A DNA stretch of 64,000 bases from Asanoa sp040676615 (GCF_040676615.1 NZ_JBFAPI010000006.1:186001-250000); one strand, 5' to 3'. Positions 51,572-59,246 are shown, counted from the stretch's first letter. Translations and numbers: made by a program. Notes: generated by a model not told the origin, from the letters alone.

Positions 51572-51763
51572 ATGGGCGTGCCTGCTCCACCACAGGTTTT
51601 CGCCGACGACCCGTGGCCGAAGCTCGTCGATGTGGCCCGCCGTGCCGGCTTGAGTACAGACACCGCCTCAGCGACGCTGAATCATCCGGAGCTGGTCTCA
51701 CGGGGCTGTGCCAGGCAGCACTGGAGGCGCGGCGGACCTTCGACATTGGATCTCGACCGCTGA
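51572..51763 (+). pseudogene. LacI-type helix-turn-helix fragment
   Basis: A 63-codon frame whose middle reads DVARRAGLSTDTASATLN HPELVS, a recognisable LacI-family DNA-binding segment (helix-turn-helix plus hinge start), but it lacks the effector domain and ends after 20 unrelated residues. It is probably the leftover 5' end of a regulator. It lies between the YwqG gene and tRNA-Val, a typical insertion or deletion point. A functional mini-protein is possible but less likely. Confidence 0.5.
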
Positions 51764-51843
51764 GACGCACCGAGACGGGCCAGAGATGGGAAAGAGGCCG
51801 ACCCCACGACGGGGATCTGGCCTCTGACCTGCTGGACTACGCG

Positions 51844-51915
51844 TGGGCGATACTGGGATCGAACCAGTGACCTCTTCGGTGTGAACGAAGCGCTCTCCCG
51901 CTGAGCTAATCGCCC
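51844..51915 (-). tRNA. tRNA-Val (anticodon CAC)
   Basis: Read on the minus strand: acceptor GGGCGAT pairs with ATCGCCC, discriminator A, D-arm TAGCTCAGCGGGAGAGC, anticodon stem CTTCG/CGAAG enclosing TTCACAC (anticodon CAC), and T-arm GGTTCGATCCC. 72 bases; no encoded CCA. Decodes GUG, the main valine codon of such a GC-rich genome. Confidence 0.96.
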
Positions 51916-51974
51916 TCAGCGCGCACGACAATACCTGATGTCGGCATCGCCGTGCACATCCGCCCCGCCCGACC

Positions 51975-52523
51975 TCACCAGCCGAAGAAGTCTCGGGTTT
52001 CGGTGATCAGGTCGATGTCGAGGCTGACCTTGACCGACGCCCATACGACGAAGGCGACGAAGACGAGACCCACCACGCCGATCACGGAGCGTAACGGCCA
52101 GGGTTGGCGGCCGATCCAGTGTGTCCAGGCTCGGACGTTGCGGCGGGTGAAGTCGAGGAGCTTTCTGGCCCAGGTGAACTCCACCGCCCAAATGGCCAGG
52201 CCACCGATCACGATGAACCAGCCCGGGCCGGGTAGCGGTATGAGCAGAATACCCAGGGCGACCACCGCCAGGCCGGCAATCGCGACCGAGATACGCAGGA
52301 TCATCCGTCCGGTCGGATTCGCCCGGATTAAGTCAAGAGTCTCGCCTACGCGACCGCGTTGTGCCTGTCTCGGCAGCGAAACGCCGTTCTGGGCCTCGGG
52401 TTCCGATTCCGGCGCCGGACTACTCCGATCGGGCGTCACCCCGTATCCCAGCTCGCCATCCCCTTCGGTTGTCGCCGCCTGCTCCGGGCCGCTGTCCATT
52501 TGCTCCATTGAGGATGGTTTCAT
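51975..52523 (-). CDS. TIGR02611-family transmembrane protein
   Basis: A 182-residue membrane protein. The N-terminal 60 residues are acidic and disordered; then comes a pair of helices around ISVAIAGLAVVALGILLIPL with the hallmark PLPGPGWFIVIGGLA (PGPGW), and a last helix (IGVVGLVFVAFVVWASVKV). Family function unknown. ATG at 52523 (MKPSSMEQMD) chosen, with GGAG upstream; a GTG at 52559 has no ribosome site. Confidence 0.82.
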   Translation of the reverse strand: MKPSSMEQMDSGPEQAATTEGDGELGYGVTPDRSSPAPESEPEAQNGVSLPRQAQRGRVGETLDLIRANPTGRMILRISVAIAGLAVVALGILLIPLPGPGWFIVIGGLAIWAVEFTWARKLLDFTRRNVRAWTHWIGRQPWPLRSVIGVVGLVFVAFVVWASVKVSLDIDLITETRDFFGW

Positions 52524-52802
52524 CGCCCAATCCACTCCGGCTCCGCCTCGGCCCGTCACTCAACGGGACTGCTCGACGTTACCGAACTAAGTCGACGTCT
52601 GAGCTACCCGACGCCGGACGGTGCGCAGTACCACAGCAAGTCGGGCATTATACGCATTTTGCCGGGCTTGTAGCGCAATACCGCGCCGTCTTCCCACTAC
52701 TGGGTGAGATCAGCGATTGACGGAGCGTAAGTAGAAGTATCACCTGAGTATGGGAAACGCGGGGCAAGCGCGTCCCGCAGCGGTGCCGGGGGGAGAACGT
52801 AC
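52524..52802 (+). other. intergenic promoter region of ssgB-like gene
   Basis: A 279-base gap with lower GC than its surroundings, between divergent genes. It must hold promoters for both. A strong ribosome site GGGGGGAG lies 9 bases before the ATG at 52803. I see no gene; exact promoter boxes are uncertain. Confidence 0.6.
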
Positions 52803-53234
52803 ATGAGTGTCATCCGACCGACGACCGTTGAGGTCGAAACCTCACTGCGGCTCGTCGCACCAGACGCCACCGCTCTGCCGGTGCGCGCCAGCCTGCGCTA
52901 CGACCCAGCCGACCCGTACGCGGTCCACGTCCTGTTTCACGCCGACTCGGCCGGCGGCGAGGCGGTGAGTTGGTCGTTCGCCCGTGAGTTGCTCGTCACG
53001 GGCCTCGACGAGCCCGCCGGCATCGGCGACGTCCGGGTCTGGCCGTGGGCCACACCGCGGGGCGACTTCGTCGCGCTGGCCCTGTCGTCACCGGACGGGA
53101 ACGCCCTGTTCGAGGTACCGCGCAGCGTCCTGGTGCGGTTCCTGCGGCGGACCTACGTCGTCGTGCCCCGTGGCCGGGAAACCGACCACCTCGACGTCGA
53201 CGCGGCGGTAAACCGGCTGCTGGCCGGTCGCTGA
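52803..53234 (+). CDS. ssgB: SsgA-family sporulation/cell division regulator (SsgB-like)
   Basis: A 143-residue SsgA-like protein. The pattern ASLRYDPADPYAVHVLFHA, SWSFARELLVTGL, GDVRVWPW, LALSSPDGNALFEV and FLRRTYVVVPRGRE covers the whole SALP domain. SsgB recruits FtsZ to septum sites during sporulation in Streptomyces; the conserved SsgB paralogue is the one kept across morphologically complex actinomycetes, so this is the likely identity. A strong terminator follows. ssgB rather than another SALP is inference. Confidence 0.85.
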   Translation: MSVIRPTTVEVETSLRLVAPDATALPVRASLRYDPADPYAVHVLFHADSAGGEAVSWSFARELLVTGLDEPAGIGDVRVWPWATPRGDFVALALSSPDGNALFEVPRSVLVRFLRRTYVVVPRGRETDHLDVDAAVNRLLAGR

Positions 53235-53247
53235 GAACCAAGAAGAC

Positions 53248-53290
53248 GGCGCCGCGCGGATCTGCCGACTCCGCGCGGCGCCTTCTTTTT
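53248..53290. terminator. bidirectional terminator after ssgB-like gene
   Basis: Perfect 13-base stem GGCGCCGCGCGGA (53248-53260) with its complement (53270-53282), 9-base loop, then TTCTTTTT. It also lies at the 3' end of the converging SRPBCC gene, where the minus strand reads AAGAA on the other side, so it may serve both. Confidence 0.9.
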
Positions 53291-53702
53291 ATGCGTGTAC
53301 GGCTTCAGCCAGGCGCGCCAACCGCGGCACCACGACGTCCCGCCAGCCGGGCCCCATCTTCTCGAACGCCTCCCGGTCGCGCGGGTTGTCGAAGTCGAAG
53401 CCGCTGTGTTCGAGCAGCAACCGGGTGCCGGCGCCCTCGGCGACCAGGCGCCAGGTCAGCGTCCACGAGTCGTTGAACGTGTAGACGAACTTCTCTTCCG
53501 GGATCACCTCGACGACTTCGCAGGGTATCGATCCGTAGACCGGCATCTGGAGATCGAAGCGGTGCCCCACGATCGGTGCGATGTCACCCGGCGCCCACCA
53601 GCGGGCGTGCAACTCCGGATCGGTGAGCGTGCGCCAGACCCGGCTCGGTGGCGCGGCGACGAACTGGTCGACGGCGATCGTGTCCGTACTCGATGCGGTC
53701 AT
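53289..53702 (-). CDS. SRPBCC / AHSA1-like domain protein
   Basis: A 137-residue START-like fold protein. Segments IAVDQFVAAPPSRVWRTLTDPELHARWW (parts) and GHRFDLQMPVYGS, with LLLEHSGFDF and WRDVVVPRLARLAEAV, match the AHSA1 (activator of Hsp90-like) group. In bacteria these usually pair with an ArsR regulator, as here: the ATG overlaps the arsR stop (ATGA). Ligand and function unknown. Confidence 0.9.
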   Translation of the reverse strand: MTASSTDTIAVDQFVAAPPSRVWRTLTDPELHARWWAPGDIAPIVGHRFDLQMPVYGSIPCEVVEVIPEEKFVYTFNDSWTLTWRLVAEGAGTRLLLEHSGFDFDNPRDREAFEKMGPGWRDVVVPRLARLAEAVHA

Positions 53703-54010
53703 GTCTCCTCCTCGGCGACATCGGCGAGCGAGCGCAGCCGCTCGCGCCAGAAACGTTCGAACGGATGCAGCCAGTCACCGACCTGGGCGAGCGGCTCGGC
53801 GTTGAGGTGGTAGTGCCGTTGCCGGCCCGAGGGCACGTCGCGCACCAGCGCGACCCGGCGCAGCACCTGCAGGTGCTCGGCGATCGCCGGCCGGCTCAGC
53901 TCGAACTGGTTGGCCAGATCTCCGGCGGTACGCGGCCCCTCGGCCAGCAACCGCAACAGTCGCCGCCGGATCGGGTTGGCGAGGGCCAGGAACACGTCGT
54001 CTTCGGCCAC
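53699..54010 (-). CDS. ArsR-family transcriptional regulator
   Basis: A 103-residue winged-helix repressor: FLALANPIRRRLLRLLAEG, then the recognition helix LSRPAIAEHLQVLRRVALV and wing GRQRHYHLNAEP. No Cys metal-binding motif, so probably not metal-responsive; the SRPBCC partner may sense a small molecule. GTG at 54010 keeps the usual short N-terminus and leaves a near-palindrome in the promoter. Confidence 0.9.
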   Translation of the reverse strand: MAEDDVFLALANPIRRRLLRLLAEGPRTAGDLANQFELSRPAIAEHLQVLRRVALVRDVPSGRQRHYHLNAEPLAQVGDWLHPFERFWRERLRSLADVAEEET

Positions 54011-54023
54011 GCCCAGAAAATAC

Positions 54024-54039
54024 GTCGGAGACTCCCGAC
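54024..54039. promoter_or_regulatory. near-palindrome in arsR promoter region
   Basis: GTCGGAGACTCCCGAC has GTCGG/CCGAC arms and an inner AG/CT; a plausible ArsR operator 13 bases upstream of the arsR start. Confidence 0.45.
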
Positions 54040-54074
54040 ATGTCAATGATTCCCGACGCTTCCGCCGAAGCGGC

Positions 54075-54713
54075 TCAGCGCGGCAGCGCCCGGCCGTGCT
54101 GGCGGGCGAGCTCCTCGGCCCGGGTGCGCATCTCGCCGGCCAGCTCTTTGAACCGGTCGAGATTCGGGTCGACGCCGACCAGCGTCAGCTCGGTCTCGAC
54201 GACCTCGAGGTCGAGTTGCCAGACATCGGCCAGGATCCGGCGCATCCACGGCGTCGCGTGGTCCCAACCGGCGCGGGGTGTGCCCGGCCCGTAGCCGCCG
54301 CCGCGGACCGTGACCAGCACGGCGGGCTTGCCGGCCAGCAGCGGCGGGGCGCCGGCGGCCATCCGGGTGTCGGCGAGCACCGTGTCCACCCAGGTCTTGA
54401 AGTGCTGGGAGACGCCGTAGTTGTAGAGCGGCACCGCGAACAGCAGCGCGTCGGCACCGACCAGCTCGTCGAGCAGCCCGCCGGCCAGCGCCACCGCGGC
54501 ACGCTGTGCGGGGCTCTGCTTTTCCGGCGCGACGTATCTGGCCCAGGCCGCGTCGGCCCAGGCGGTCGGCGGGAGCACGTCGACGCCGATGTGGCGGCGC
54601 ACGATCGGGTCGTCGGGGTGCGCGGCTCGCCACTCGTTCTCGACGATGTCGGCGATCTCGCGGCTGTGCGAACCCTCGACGCGGATGCTCGCGTCGAGCC
54701 GGAACAACGACAT
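54075..54713 (-). CDS. FMN-dependent NAD(P)H oxidoreductase (AzoR-like)
   Basis: A 212-residue flavodoxin-fold quinone/azo reductase. N-terminus LFRLDASIRVEGSHSRE is the FMN phosphate region; VPLYNYGVSQHFKTWVDTVL and VTVRGGGYGPGTP are the flavin-binding loops. It should reduce quinones or azo compounds by two electrons. ATG with GGAAGGA 6 bases upstream. Divergent from a MarR gene; two palindromes lie between. Confidence 0.92.
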   Translation of the reverse strand: MSLFRLDASIRVEGSHSREIADIVENEWRAAHPDDPIVRRHIGVDVLPPTAWADAAWARYVAPEKQSPAQRAAVALAGGLLDELVGADALLFAVPLYNYGVSQHFKTWVDTVLADTRMAAGAPPLLAGKPAVLVTVRGGGYGPGTPRAGWDHATPWMRRILADVWQLDLEVVETELTLVGVDPNLDRFKELAGEMRTRAEELARQHGRALPR

Positions 54714-54734
54714 GGCAGGTCCTTCCACACGGTT

Positions 54735-54782
54735 TTGCTGACGTGTCAGCAAACCTAGGCCGAGGATGCTGACGCGTCAACA
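54735..54782. promoter_or_regulatory. two MarR-type operators between azoR-like and marR genes
   Basis: TTGCTGACGTGTCAGCAA (54735-54752) is a perfect 18-base palindrome. TGCTGACGCGTCAACA (54767-54782) is a near copy with one half-site base changed. Centres are 31 bases apart, three helical turns. Each sits close to one of the two divergent starts. Confidence 0.85.
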
Positions 54783-54804
54783 AAGGGCGGGTAAGATCGG
54801 CCAC

Positions 54805-55293
54805 ATGACCGAACCCCGCTGGCTCGACCCGCAGGAGCGGCGCCTGTGGAGGGCCTACGTGCGCATGCAGCGCGCGGTGGAGGTCGCCCTGGTCCGGCAG
54901 CTCGCCGAGTCCGGCATCTCGCGCACCGACTACGAGGTGCTCGTGCCGCTCTCCGAGGCCGACGACCGCACCATGCGCGTCCGCGACCTGGCGAGCTGGC
55001 TCGGCTGGGACCGCAGCCGGATCTCGCACCAGCTTCGCCGGATGGAGCAGCGGGGCCTGATCACCCGGGAAGACTGCGTCGACGACGCGCGCGGCACGAT
55101 GGTGCGGCTGACCGAGCAGGGCTACGAGATCACCGTCACCGCCGCGCCGGGTCAGGTGTCGACCGTCCGCCGCGTCCTGGTCGACCTGCTCGACCCGCGG
55201 GAGATCGACCAGCTGACCGCGATCGCCGAACGGGTGGCGGCCGCGGCGGGCTACGCCCACCTGCCCTACCCCGACAACGAACTAACCGAGTAG
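54805..55293 (+). CDS. MarR-family transcriptional regulator
   Basis: A 162-residue winged-helix regulator. Core: VRDLASWLGWDRSRISHQLR and RMEQRGLITREDCVDDARG (wing), then a dimerisation helix (IDQLTAIAERVAAAAGYA). The ATG at 54805 is used, because longer in-frame versions would start inside an operator. It likely controls the divergent azoreductase gene and itself through the two palindromes, a common quinone-responsive arrangement. Confidence 0.92.
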   Translation: MTEPRWLDPQERRLWRAYVRMQRAVEVALVRQLAESGISRTDYEVLVPLSEADDRTMRVRDLASWLGWDRSRISHQLRRMEQRGLITREDCVDDARGTMVRLTEQGYEITVTAAPGQVSTVRRVLVDLLDPREIDQLTAIAERVAAAAGYAHLPYPDNELTE

Positions 55294-55322
55294 CTGCCCG
55301 ACCAACGCGCCGGCGAGCGAGG

Positions 55323-55455
55323 TTAGACGGCCACGCCGTTGTCCACGGACAGGCCGGGCGCCAGGTCCCCCGAGATCGCGTCGACGTGCCGGCGGAACGC
55401 TCGCTCCCGGTTGGCGGCGATCACGCGCAGGTCCGCGGCGATGTCCGGGTCCACC
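55323..55455 (-). pseudogene. TetR C-terminal-like remnant
   Basis: The minus strand reads VDPDIAADLRVIAANRERAF and RRHVDAISGDLAPGLSVDN before a stop. This resembles the ligand-binding domain of TetR regulators, but there is no DNA-binding domain or start, and the text continues in another frame past the stop (SLAGALVGQLLG). Probably a decayed regulator tail next to the monooxygenase remnant. Confidence 0.4.
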
Positions 55456-55989
55456 CGCGCCGCCGTGCACGACGTCGAAACCGGCGGCAGGGAAGCGGTG
55501 CGCGCCCGGTGGCTGATCGCCGCCGACGGCGCCCGCAGCCGCGTCCGCGAGCGACTGGGCATCGCCACCAGCGGCGCGCCGGACCTCGGCCGCCAACGCC
55601 TGGTCGCTTTCCGCGCCGACCTCAGCCGGTGGACCGGCCCGCGGCCGCGCGGCATCTACTTCTGACCGAGACGGGTGCGGTCCTGATCTGGACCCACCCC
55701 GACCACCGCTGGATGATCAGCCTCCCGAAGACCGCCGATCTGATCGACCTCGGCGTGCCCGTCGAGGTGCTGGCCAGCAGCACGTGGACGGCGGCGGCGG
55801 TGACCGCCGACGGCCCGTTCTTCCTGGTCGGCGACGCCGCACACCGCTTCCCACCGGCAGGCGCGACGCGCCTGAGCCTCTTCGGGCGCCGTCCTGGTCC
55901 GCCCGGACGGCCACGTCGCTTGGCGCCACCCCGGCCCACCGACCGACGGGGCCTCACTGGCCGCCCTCACCACCGCTGTGGCCCGCTGA
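55456..55989 (+). pseudogene. FAD-dependent monooxygenase remnant in three frames
   Basis: Three successive segments of one enzyme lie in different frames. The first reads ARWLIAADGARSRVRERLGI (DG motif), to a stop at 55663-55665. The second reads WTHPDHRWMISLPK ... FFLVGDAAHRFPPAGATR (GD motif). The third reads GAVLVRPDGHVAWRHPGPP and ends at the TGA at 55987. The N-terminal FAD-binding motif is missing. So this is a truncated, multiply frameshifted PheA/TfdB-type hydroxylase. Its last 36 bases overlap the opposite DUF6188-like gene. Confidence 0.78.
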
Positions 55990-56433
55990 ACCGACCCCAT
56001 CATCGACGCGCGGCCAGACGCGATCGCGCGGCGGGAGCGCCGTTTCCCAGTGGGTCTCGCCGCCGGGCCCGACCGTGATCGGTTCGACGCCGGTCCCGGT
56101 CAGGCGCCAGGACTCGTATTGGCGGTCCGGCCCGACGTGCAACTCTGCTCCGTCGTCAAAGGTCAGGTGGAGGGCGCCCCTGTCCCGGATCTCGACGCTC
56201 GTGACGGTCCTGCGGAAAAGGTCCATCACGGGTGCGAGGGACGATCCGGTGCCGGGGTCGAGTTCGTGCCAGTCACCGGCGGCGTCACAGAGCAGGAACG
56301 GTGTCTCGATGAGGAGTTCTGCGTCCAGTCGATAGCCTTCGACCGGATCGAGGGCGGAGAAGCTGAGGCGGACCTGATAGTCGAAGGCGGTGCGATCGAC
56401 CGTTGAACCGACCAGCGTGGCTGGGACCCTCAT
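55954..56433 (-). CDS. DUF6188-like protein of unknown function
   Basis: A 159-residue protein, mainly beta-strand by appearance: FDYQVRLSFSALDPVEGYRL, LLIETPFLLCDAAGDWHELD, LTFDDGAELHVGPDRQYESW. The pattern (a strand-rich fold with an 'IETPF' strand and a C-terminal 'YESW' segment) recalls the DUF6188 family of actinobacterial proteins. Function unknown. ATG at 56433 chosen over one at 56475, because the latter lies within the tRNA-like fragment. Confidence 0.65.
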   Translation of the reverse strand: MRVPATLVGSTVDRTAFDYQVRLSFSALDPVEGYRLDAELLIETPFLLCDAAGDWHELDPGTGSSLAPVMDLFRRTVTSVEIRDRGALHLTFDDGAELHVGPDRQYESWRLTGTGVEPITVGPGGETHWETALPPRDRVWPRVDDGVGSAGHSGGEGGQ

Positions 56434-56449
56434 GACACCTGCCCCGTGC

Positions 56450-56478
56450 GCGATTAGCTCAGCGGGAGTGCGCATCGT
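56450..56478 (+). other. tRNA-Val 5'-half fragment
   Basis: GCGATTAGCTCAGCGGGAG is identical to bases 3-21 of the tRNA-Val gene at 51844-51915. The match continues with two mismatches to 27 of 29 positions, up to the anticodon stem. The acceptor partner, T-arm and anticodon are absent, so it is not a functional tRNA. It lies in inverted orientation to the intact gene, 4.5 kb away. Confidence 0.85.
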
Positions 56479-56523
56479 CGCCCAGGGCGGCCAACTCCGG
56501 CACCGCAGGGTCGGCGCCGTGGG

Positions 56524-58497
56524 CTAACCGCCGACGTGGATGGCGGGGCGGCGGGTCGGGTCGGGCTCGACCTCCCGGATGATTTCGCGTACGACCGGAG
56601 CCGTGTCGCCTCGGCCCAGCAGGAGGTAGCGGAACAGGTGCACCAGCGGGCTGCCCTCGGCCCACTCGAAATGGCAGTGCGGCCGGACTCCGGTCGCGTC
56701 CCGCAGTGCCAGCAGGACCGCCGCGATCGCGTTCGGCGCCGCCGGGCTCTGGGCCCGCAGGACGCGGTGGCGACCGACCGACACGCCCTGCACGCGCAGC
56801 GCCGTGCTGAACTCCGACGGGTCGACGATCTCGATCTCCAGGAACAGGACGTCGGCGCGGCCGGGCACGGGGTTCATGCCGCGCTGCTCGCCCTCCTTGG
56901 CGTCGTACTCGGCGACGTCGCCGGCCTGCCGGCGGTTGGCGATGATGTTGATCTCGCCGTCGTGCGCGAGCGAGTCGGTGACGAACTGGCGGGCCGGGAG
57001 GTCGAACTCGATGTGTTCGGCCCGCAGCTCCGTGGTGCGGGTGACCCGGGAGATGAGCGAGACGACCACGATGCCCAGGATGAACATCGCCGAGATCGCG
57101 ATGCCGTCCGGTTTCTCGCGGATGTTCTCGACCAGGGCGTAGAGCAGCACCAGGGTGAGCACCGCGAAGCCGGCCGTCGCCAGTCGCTGCCGGCGGCGCA
57201 GGACGGAGATGGTGACCGCGACCGCGCCGGAGACCATCATGGCCAGGATCCCGGTGGCGTACGCGCCGGCCTGGGCGTTGACGTCGGCGCCGAACGCGAT
57301 CGTGATCAGGACGCTGATCACCGTGTAGACCAGGACGACCGGGCGCACCGCGCGGCCCCACTCCGGCGCCATGCCATAGCCGGGCAGGTAGCGCGGCACG
57401 ATGTTGATCAGGCCGGCCATCGCCGACGCGCCGGCGAACCAGAGGATCAGCACGGTGCTGATGTCGTACGCCGTGCCGAAGGCTTCACCCAGGCGAGCGT
57501 GCGCGAGGTAGGCCAGGGCGCGGCCGTCGGCGGCTCCGCCGGGCTGGAACTCGGCCGGGGGGATCAGCACCGTCGTGACGAACGACGTGGCGATCAGGTA
57601 GCCGCTCATGATGACGGCCGCGGTGGTGAGGAGCTTGCGGGTGTTCCGTACCCGGGACCGCATCGTGTCGGGACCCGCGGCGGCGACCAGTGGCATCATG
57701 CTGACCCCCGTCTCGAACCCGGACAGGCCGAGCACGAGGAGCGGGAACGCGATGACCGCCGGCCCGACGATGTCGCCGAAACCGGTGCCGCCCGCGGTGA
57801 GCGCGTCGGTCCACGACGACAGCGCGCCGGCGGTGGTGAACACGTCGACCAGCCCGACCACCACGATGACGGCGTTGAGGGCCAGGAACACACCGACGAG
57901 CGGGATGGCGACGCCGACGGCCTCGCTGAAACCGAGCAGGAACACCCCACCGAGAATCAGCAGGAGTACGACGGTGATGAGCACCTCGTGGCCCGCGAAC
58001 GCGCCCGGCGTGTAGGGGTTCTCGACCAGGTGCACCGAAGCGTCGGCGGCGGACAGGGTGATCGTGATGATCCAGGACGTCGCGACGAAGCCGAGCAGCC
58101 CGAGCACGAACAGCTTGCCCCACCAGAATGGCAGCAGGTTCTCCAGCATCGCCACCGAGCCCTGGCCGTGTGGGCTCTCCTTGGCGACCTTGCGATACAT
58201 GGGCAGCATGCCGAGCAACGTCAGCGCGACGATGAGCAGGGTCGCCAGCGGGGACAGCGCCCCGGCCGCGAGCGCGGCGATGGCCGGCAGGTAGGCCAGC
58301 GTCGAGAAGTAGTCGACGCCGGTCAGGCACATCACCTTCCACCACGCGTGCGGGGTGGTGTGTGCCTCCTCGGCCTCCGGGCCGACCGGCTGCACGCGGT
58401 GCCGGAGCAACCAGCCGGCCAGACCCCGCGACGGCACGGCCGTCCGGCCGGGCCGGTCCACCTGCGCCGGGATCGCCAACTCGGGCAGGACGCTCAT
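56524..58497 (-). CDS. APC-superfamily amino acid/K+-like permease with cytosolic C-domain
   Basis: A 657-residue transporter with about 12 helices (helix 1 region LTGVDYFSTLAYLPAIAAL, then LLIVALTLLGMLPMYRKVAK, and the conserved GLSGFETGVSMMPLV). A 150-residue cytosolic tail follows (from RTTELRAEHIEFDLPARQF to AIHVGG). It belongs to the APC permease group with long C-terminal domains, related to KimA-like transporters. Substrate not identifiable: amino acid or K+. ATG with GGAGG ribosome site. Confidence 0.88.
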   Translation of the reverse strand: MSVLPELAIPAQVDRPGRTAVPSRGLAGWLLRHRVQPVGPEAEEAHTTPHAWWKVMCLTGVDYFSTLAYLPAIAALAAGALSPLATLLIVALTLLGMLPMYRKVAKESPHGQGSVAMLENLLPFWWGKLFVLGLLGFVATSWIITITLSAADASVHLVENPYTPGAFAGHEVLITVVLLLILGGVFLLGFSEAVGVAIPLVGVFLALNAVIVVVGLVDVFTTAGALSSWTDALTAGGTGFGDIVGPAVIAFPLLVLGLSGFETGVSMMPLVAAAGPDTMRSRVRNTRKLLTTAAVIMSGYLIATSFVTTVLIPPAEFQPGGAADGRALAYLAHARLGEAFGTAYDISTVLILWFAGASAMAGLINIVPRYLPGYGMAPEWGRAVRPVVLVYTVISVLITIAFGADVNAQAGAYATGILAMMVSGAVAVTISVLRRRQRLATAGFAVLTLVLLYALVENIREKPDGIAISAMFILGIVVVSLISRVTRTTELRAEHIEFDLPARQFVTDSLAHDGEINIIANRRQAGDVAEYDAKEGEQRGMNPVPGRADVLFLEIEIVDPSEFSTALRVQGVSVGRHRVLRAQSPAAPNAIAAVLLALRDATGVRPHCHFEWAEGSPLVHLFRYLLLGRGDTAPVVREIIREVEPDPTRRPAIHVGG

Positions 58498-58659
58498 CAC
58501 ACCTCCAGATGCGCTCGTCGGGCGCGGTGCCCGGCCGACAGCATGCCGGGTTTTCCTGATGCCTCTTATACAGGCCCACCGAGGTAACCGTAGGTGATGA
58601 ATTCGATCCGTTCGGTTACTCCTCGATGTGCGTCCAACCACATCGGACAGTCACGTCGG
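58498..58659 (-). other. leader/intergenic region of permease gene
   Basis: A 162-base stretch with locally AT-richer sequence. A TATAAG -10-like box (minus strand) lies near 58565-58570. GTAACCG and CGGTTAC arms (58584-58590 and 58613-58619) form an inverted repeat upstream of it. I could not match it to a known K+ or amino-acid riboswitch. Confidence 0.4.
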
Positions 58660-59202
58660 TCAAGACCCGTCCATCGGGTCCTCGCCGACCAGGCCGTCGA
58701 CCGACTCGCGGATCAGGTCGGCGTGGCCGACGTGCCGGGCGTACTCCTCGATCATGTCGATCAGGTGGCGGCGCAGGCTGGCCCGGCGGCCGTCGGGCCA
58801 GGCGGCGACGCCGAGATAGTCCAGGCCCCCGGCGGCCAGGGCCTCCGCCACCAGGGCTCTCGACCGTGCCACCGACGCCTCCCAGAGCGCCATCAGGTCC
58901 GCGGGTGGGTCGGAGGTCGCGGAGTGCCACTCCCAGTCCGGGTCGCCGTCCCAGTCGACGGTGTCGAACGGTGCTGCCATGTCGCGCCCGAAGAGCTTCA
59001 CCGCGAACGTGTGCTCCTCGACCACGGCCAGGTGTTTGAGCAGGCCGCCCAGGGTGACGGTGGACGGGCCCAGGGTGGCCCGCAGCCCGGCGGCGTCGAG
59101 GCCGCCGCATTTCCAGGCGATGTAGCGGCGCTGCCGTTCGAGGGCGCCGAGCAGGGTGTCGAGGTCGTTGCCCGCCGCCGGCGGTTCCGTGAGATCGAAC
59201 AT
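58660..59202 (-). CDS. DinB/DUF664 family protein
   Basis: A 180-residue four-helix-bundle protein of the DinB/DUF664 group. Start MFDLTEPPAAGNDLDTLLGA; metal-type His in LGGLLKHLAVVEEHTF, and later HLIDMIEEYARHVGHADLIRE-type helices (key His at both ends). These proteins include mycothiol-dependent maleylpyruvate isomerase-like enzymes and stress proteins; the specific role is unknown. Divergent from the WYL regulator with a palindrome between. Confidence 0.88.
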   Translation of the reverse strand: MFDLTEPPAAGNDLDTLLGALERQRRYIAWKCGGLDAAGLRATLGPSTVTLGGLLKHLAVVEEHTFAVKLFGRDMAAPFDTVDWDGDPDWEWHSATSDPPADLMALWEASVARSRALVAEALAAGGLDYLGVAAWPDGRRASLRRHLIDMIEEYARHVGHADLIRESVDGLVGEDPMDGS

Positions 59203-59221
59203 GTGGGGGAGGCTAGCGGCG

Positions 59222-59246
59222 ATCCCGGACGGGATACTTCCGGGAT
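59222..59246. promoter_or_regulatory. inverted repeat between DinB-like and WYL genes
   Basis: ATCCCGGA (59222-59229) and TCCGGGAT (59239-59246) are exact 8-base inverted arms 9 bases apart. The right arm includes the first two bases of the WYL start codon, so binding would block initiation. GATACT between them may be part of a -10. Confidence 0.6.

Noticed and set aside
51554..56523. Integrated plasmid or phage using tRNA-Val
   Set aside because: No integrase, excisionase, replication or structural phage gene is visible, and the repeated tRNA piece is the 5' half in inverted orientation rather than a 3' attachment repeat.
58498..58659. c-di-AMP or other known riboswitch before the APC permease
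   Set aside because: An inverted repeat and -10-like box are present, but no conserved core of the ydaO or lysine-type riboswitch could be recognised.
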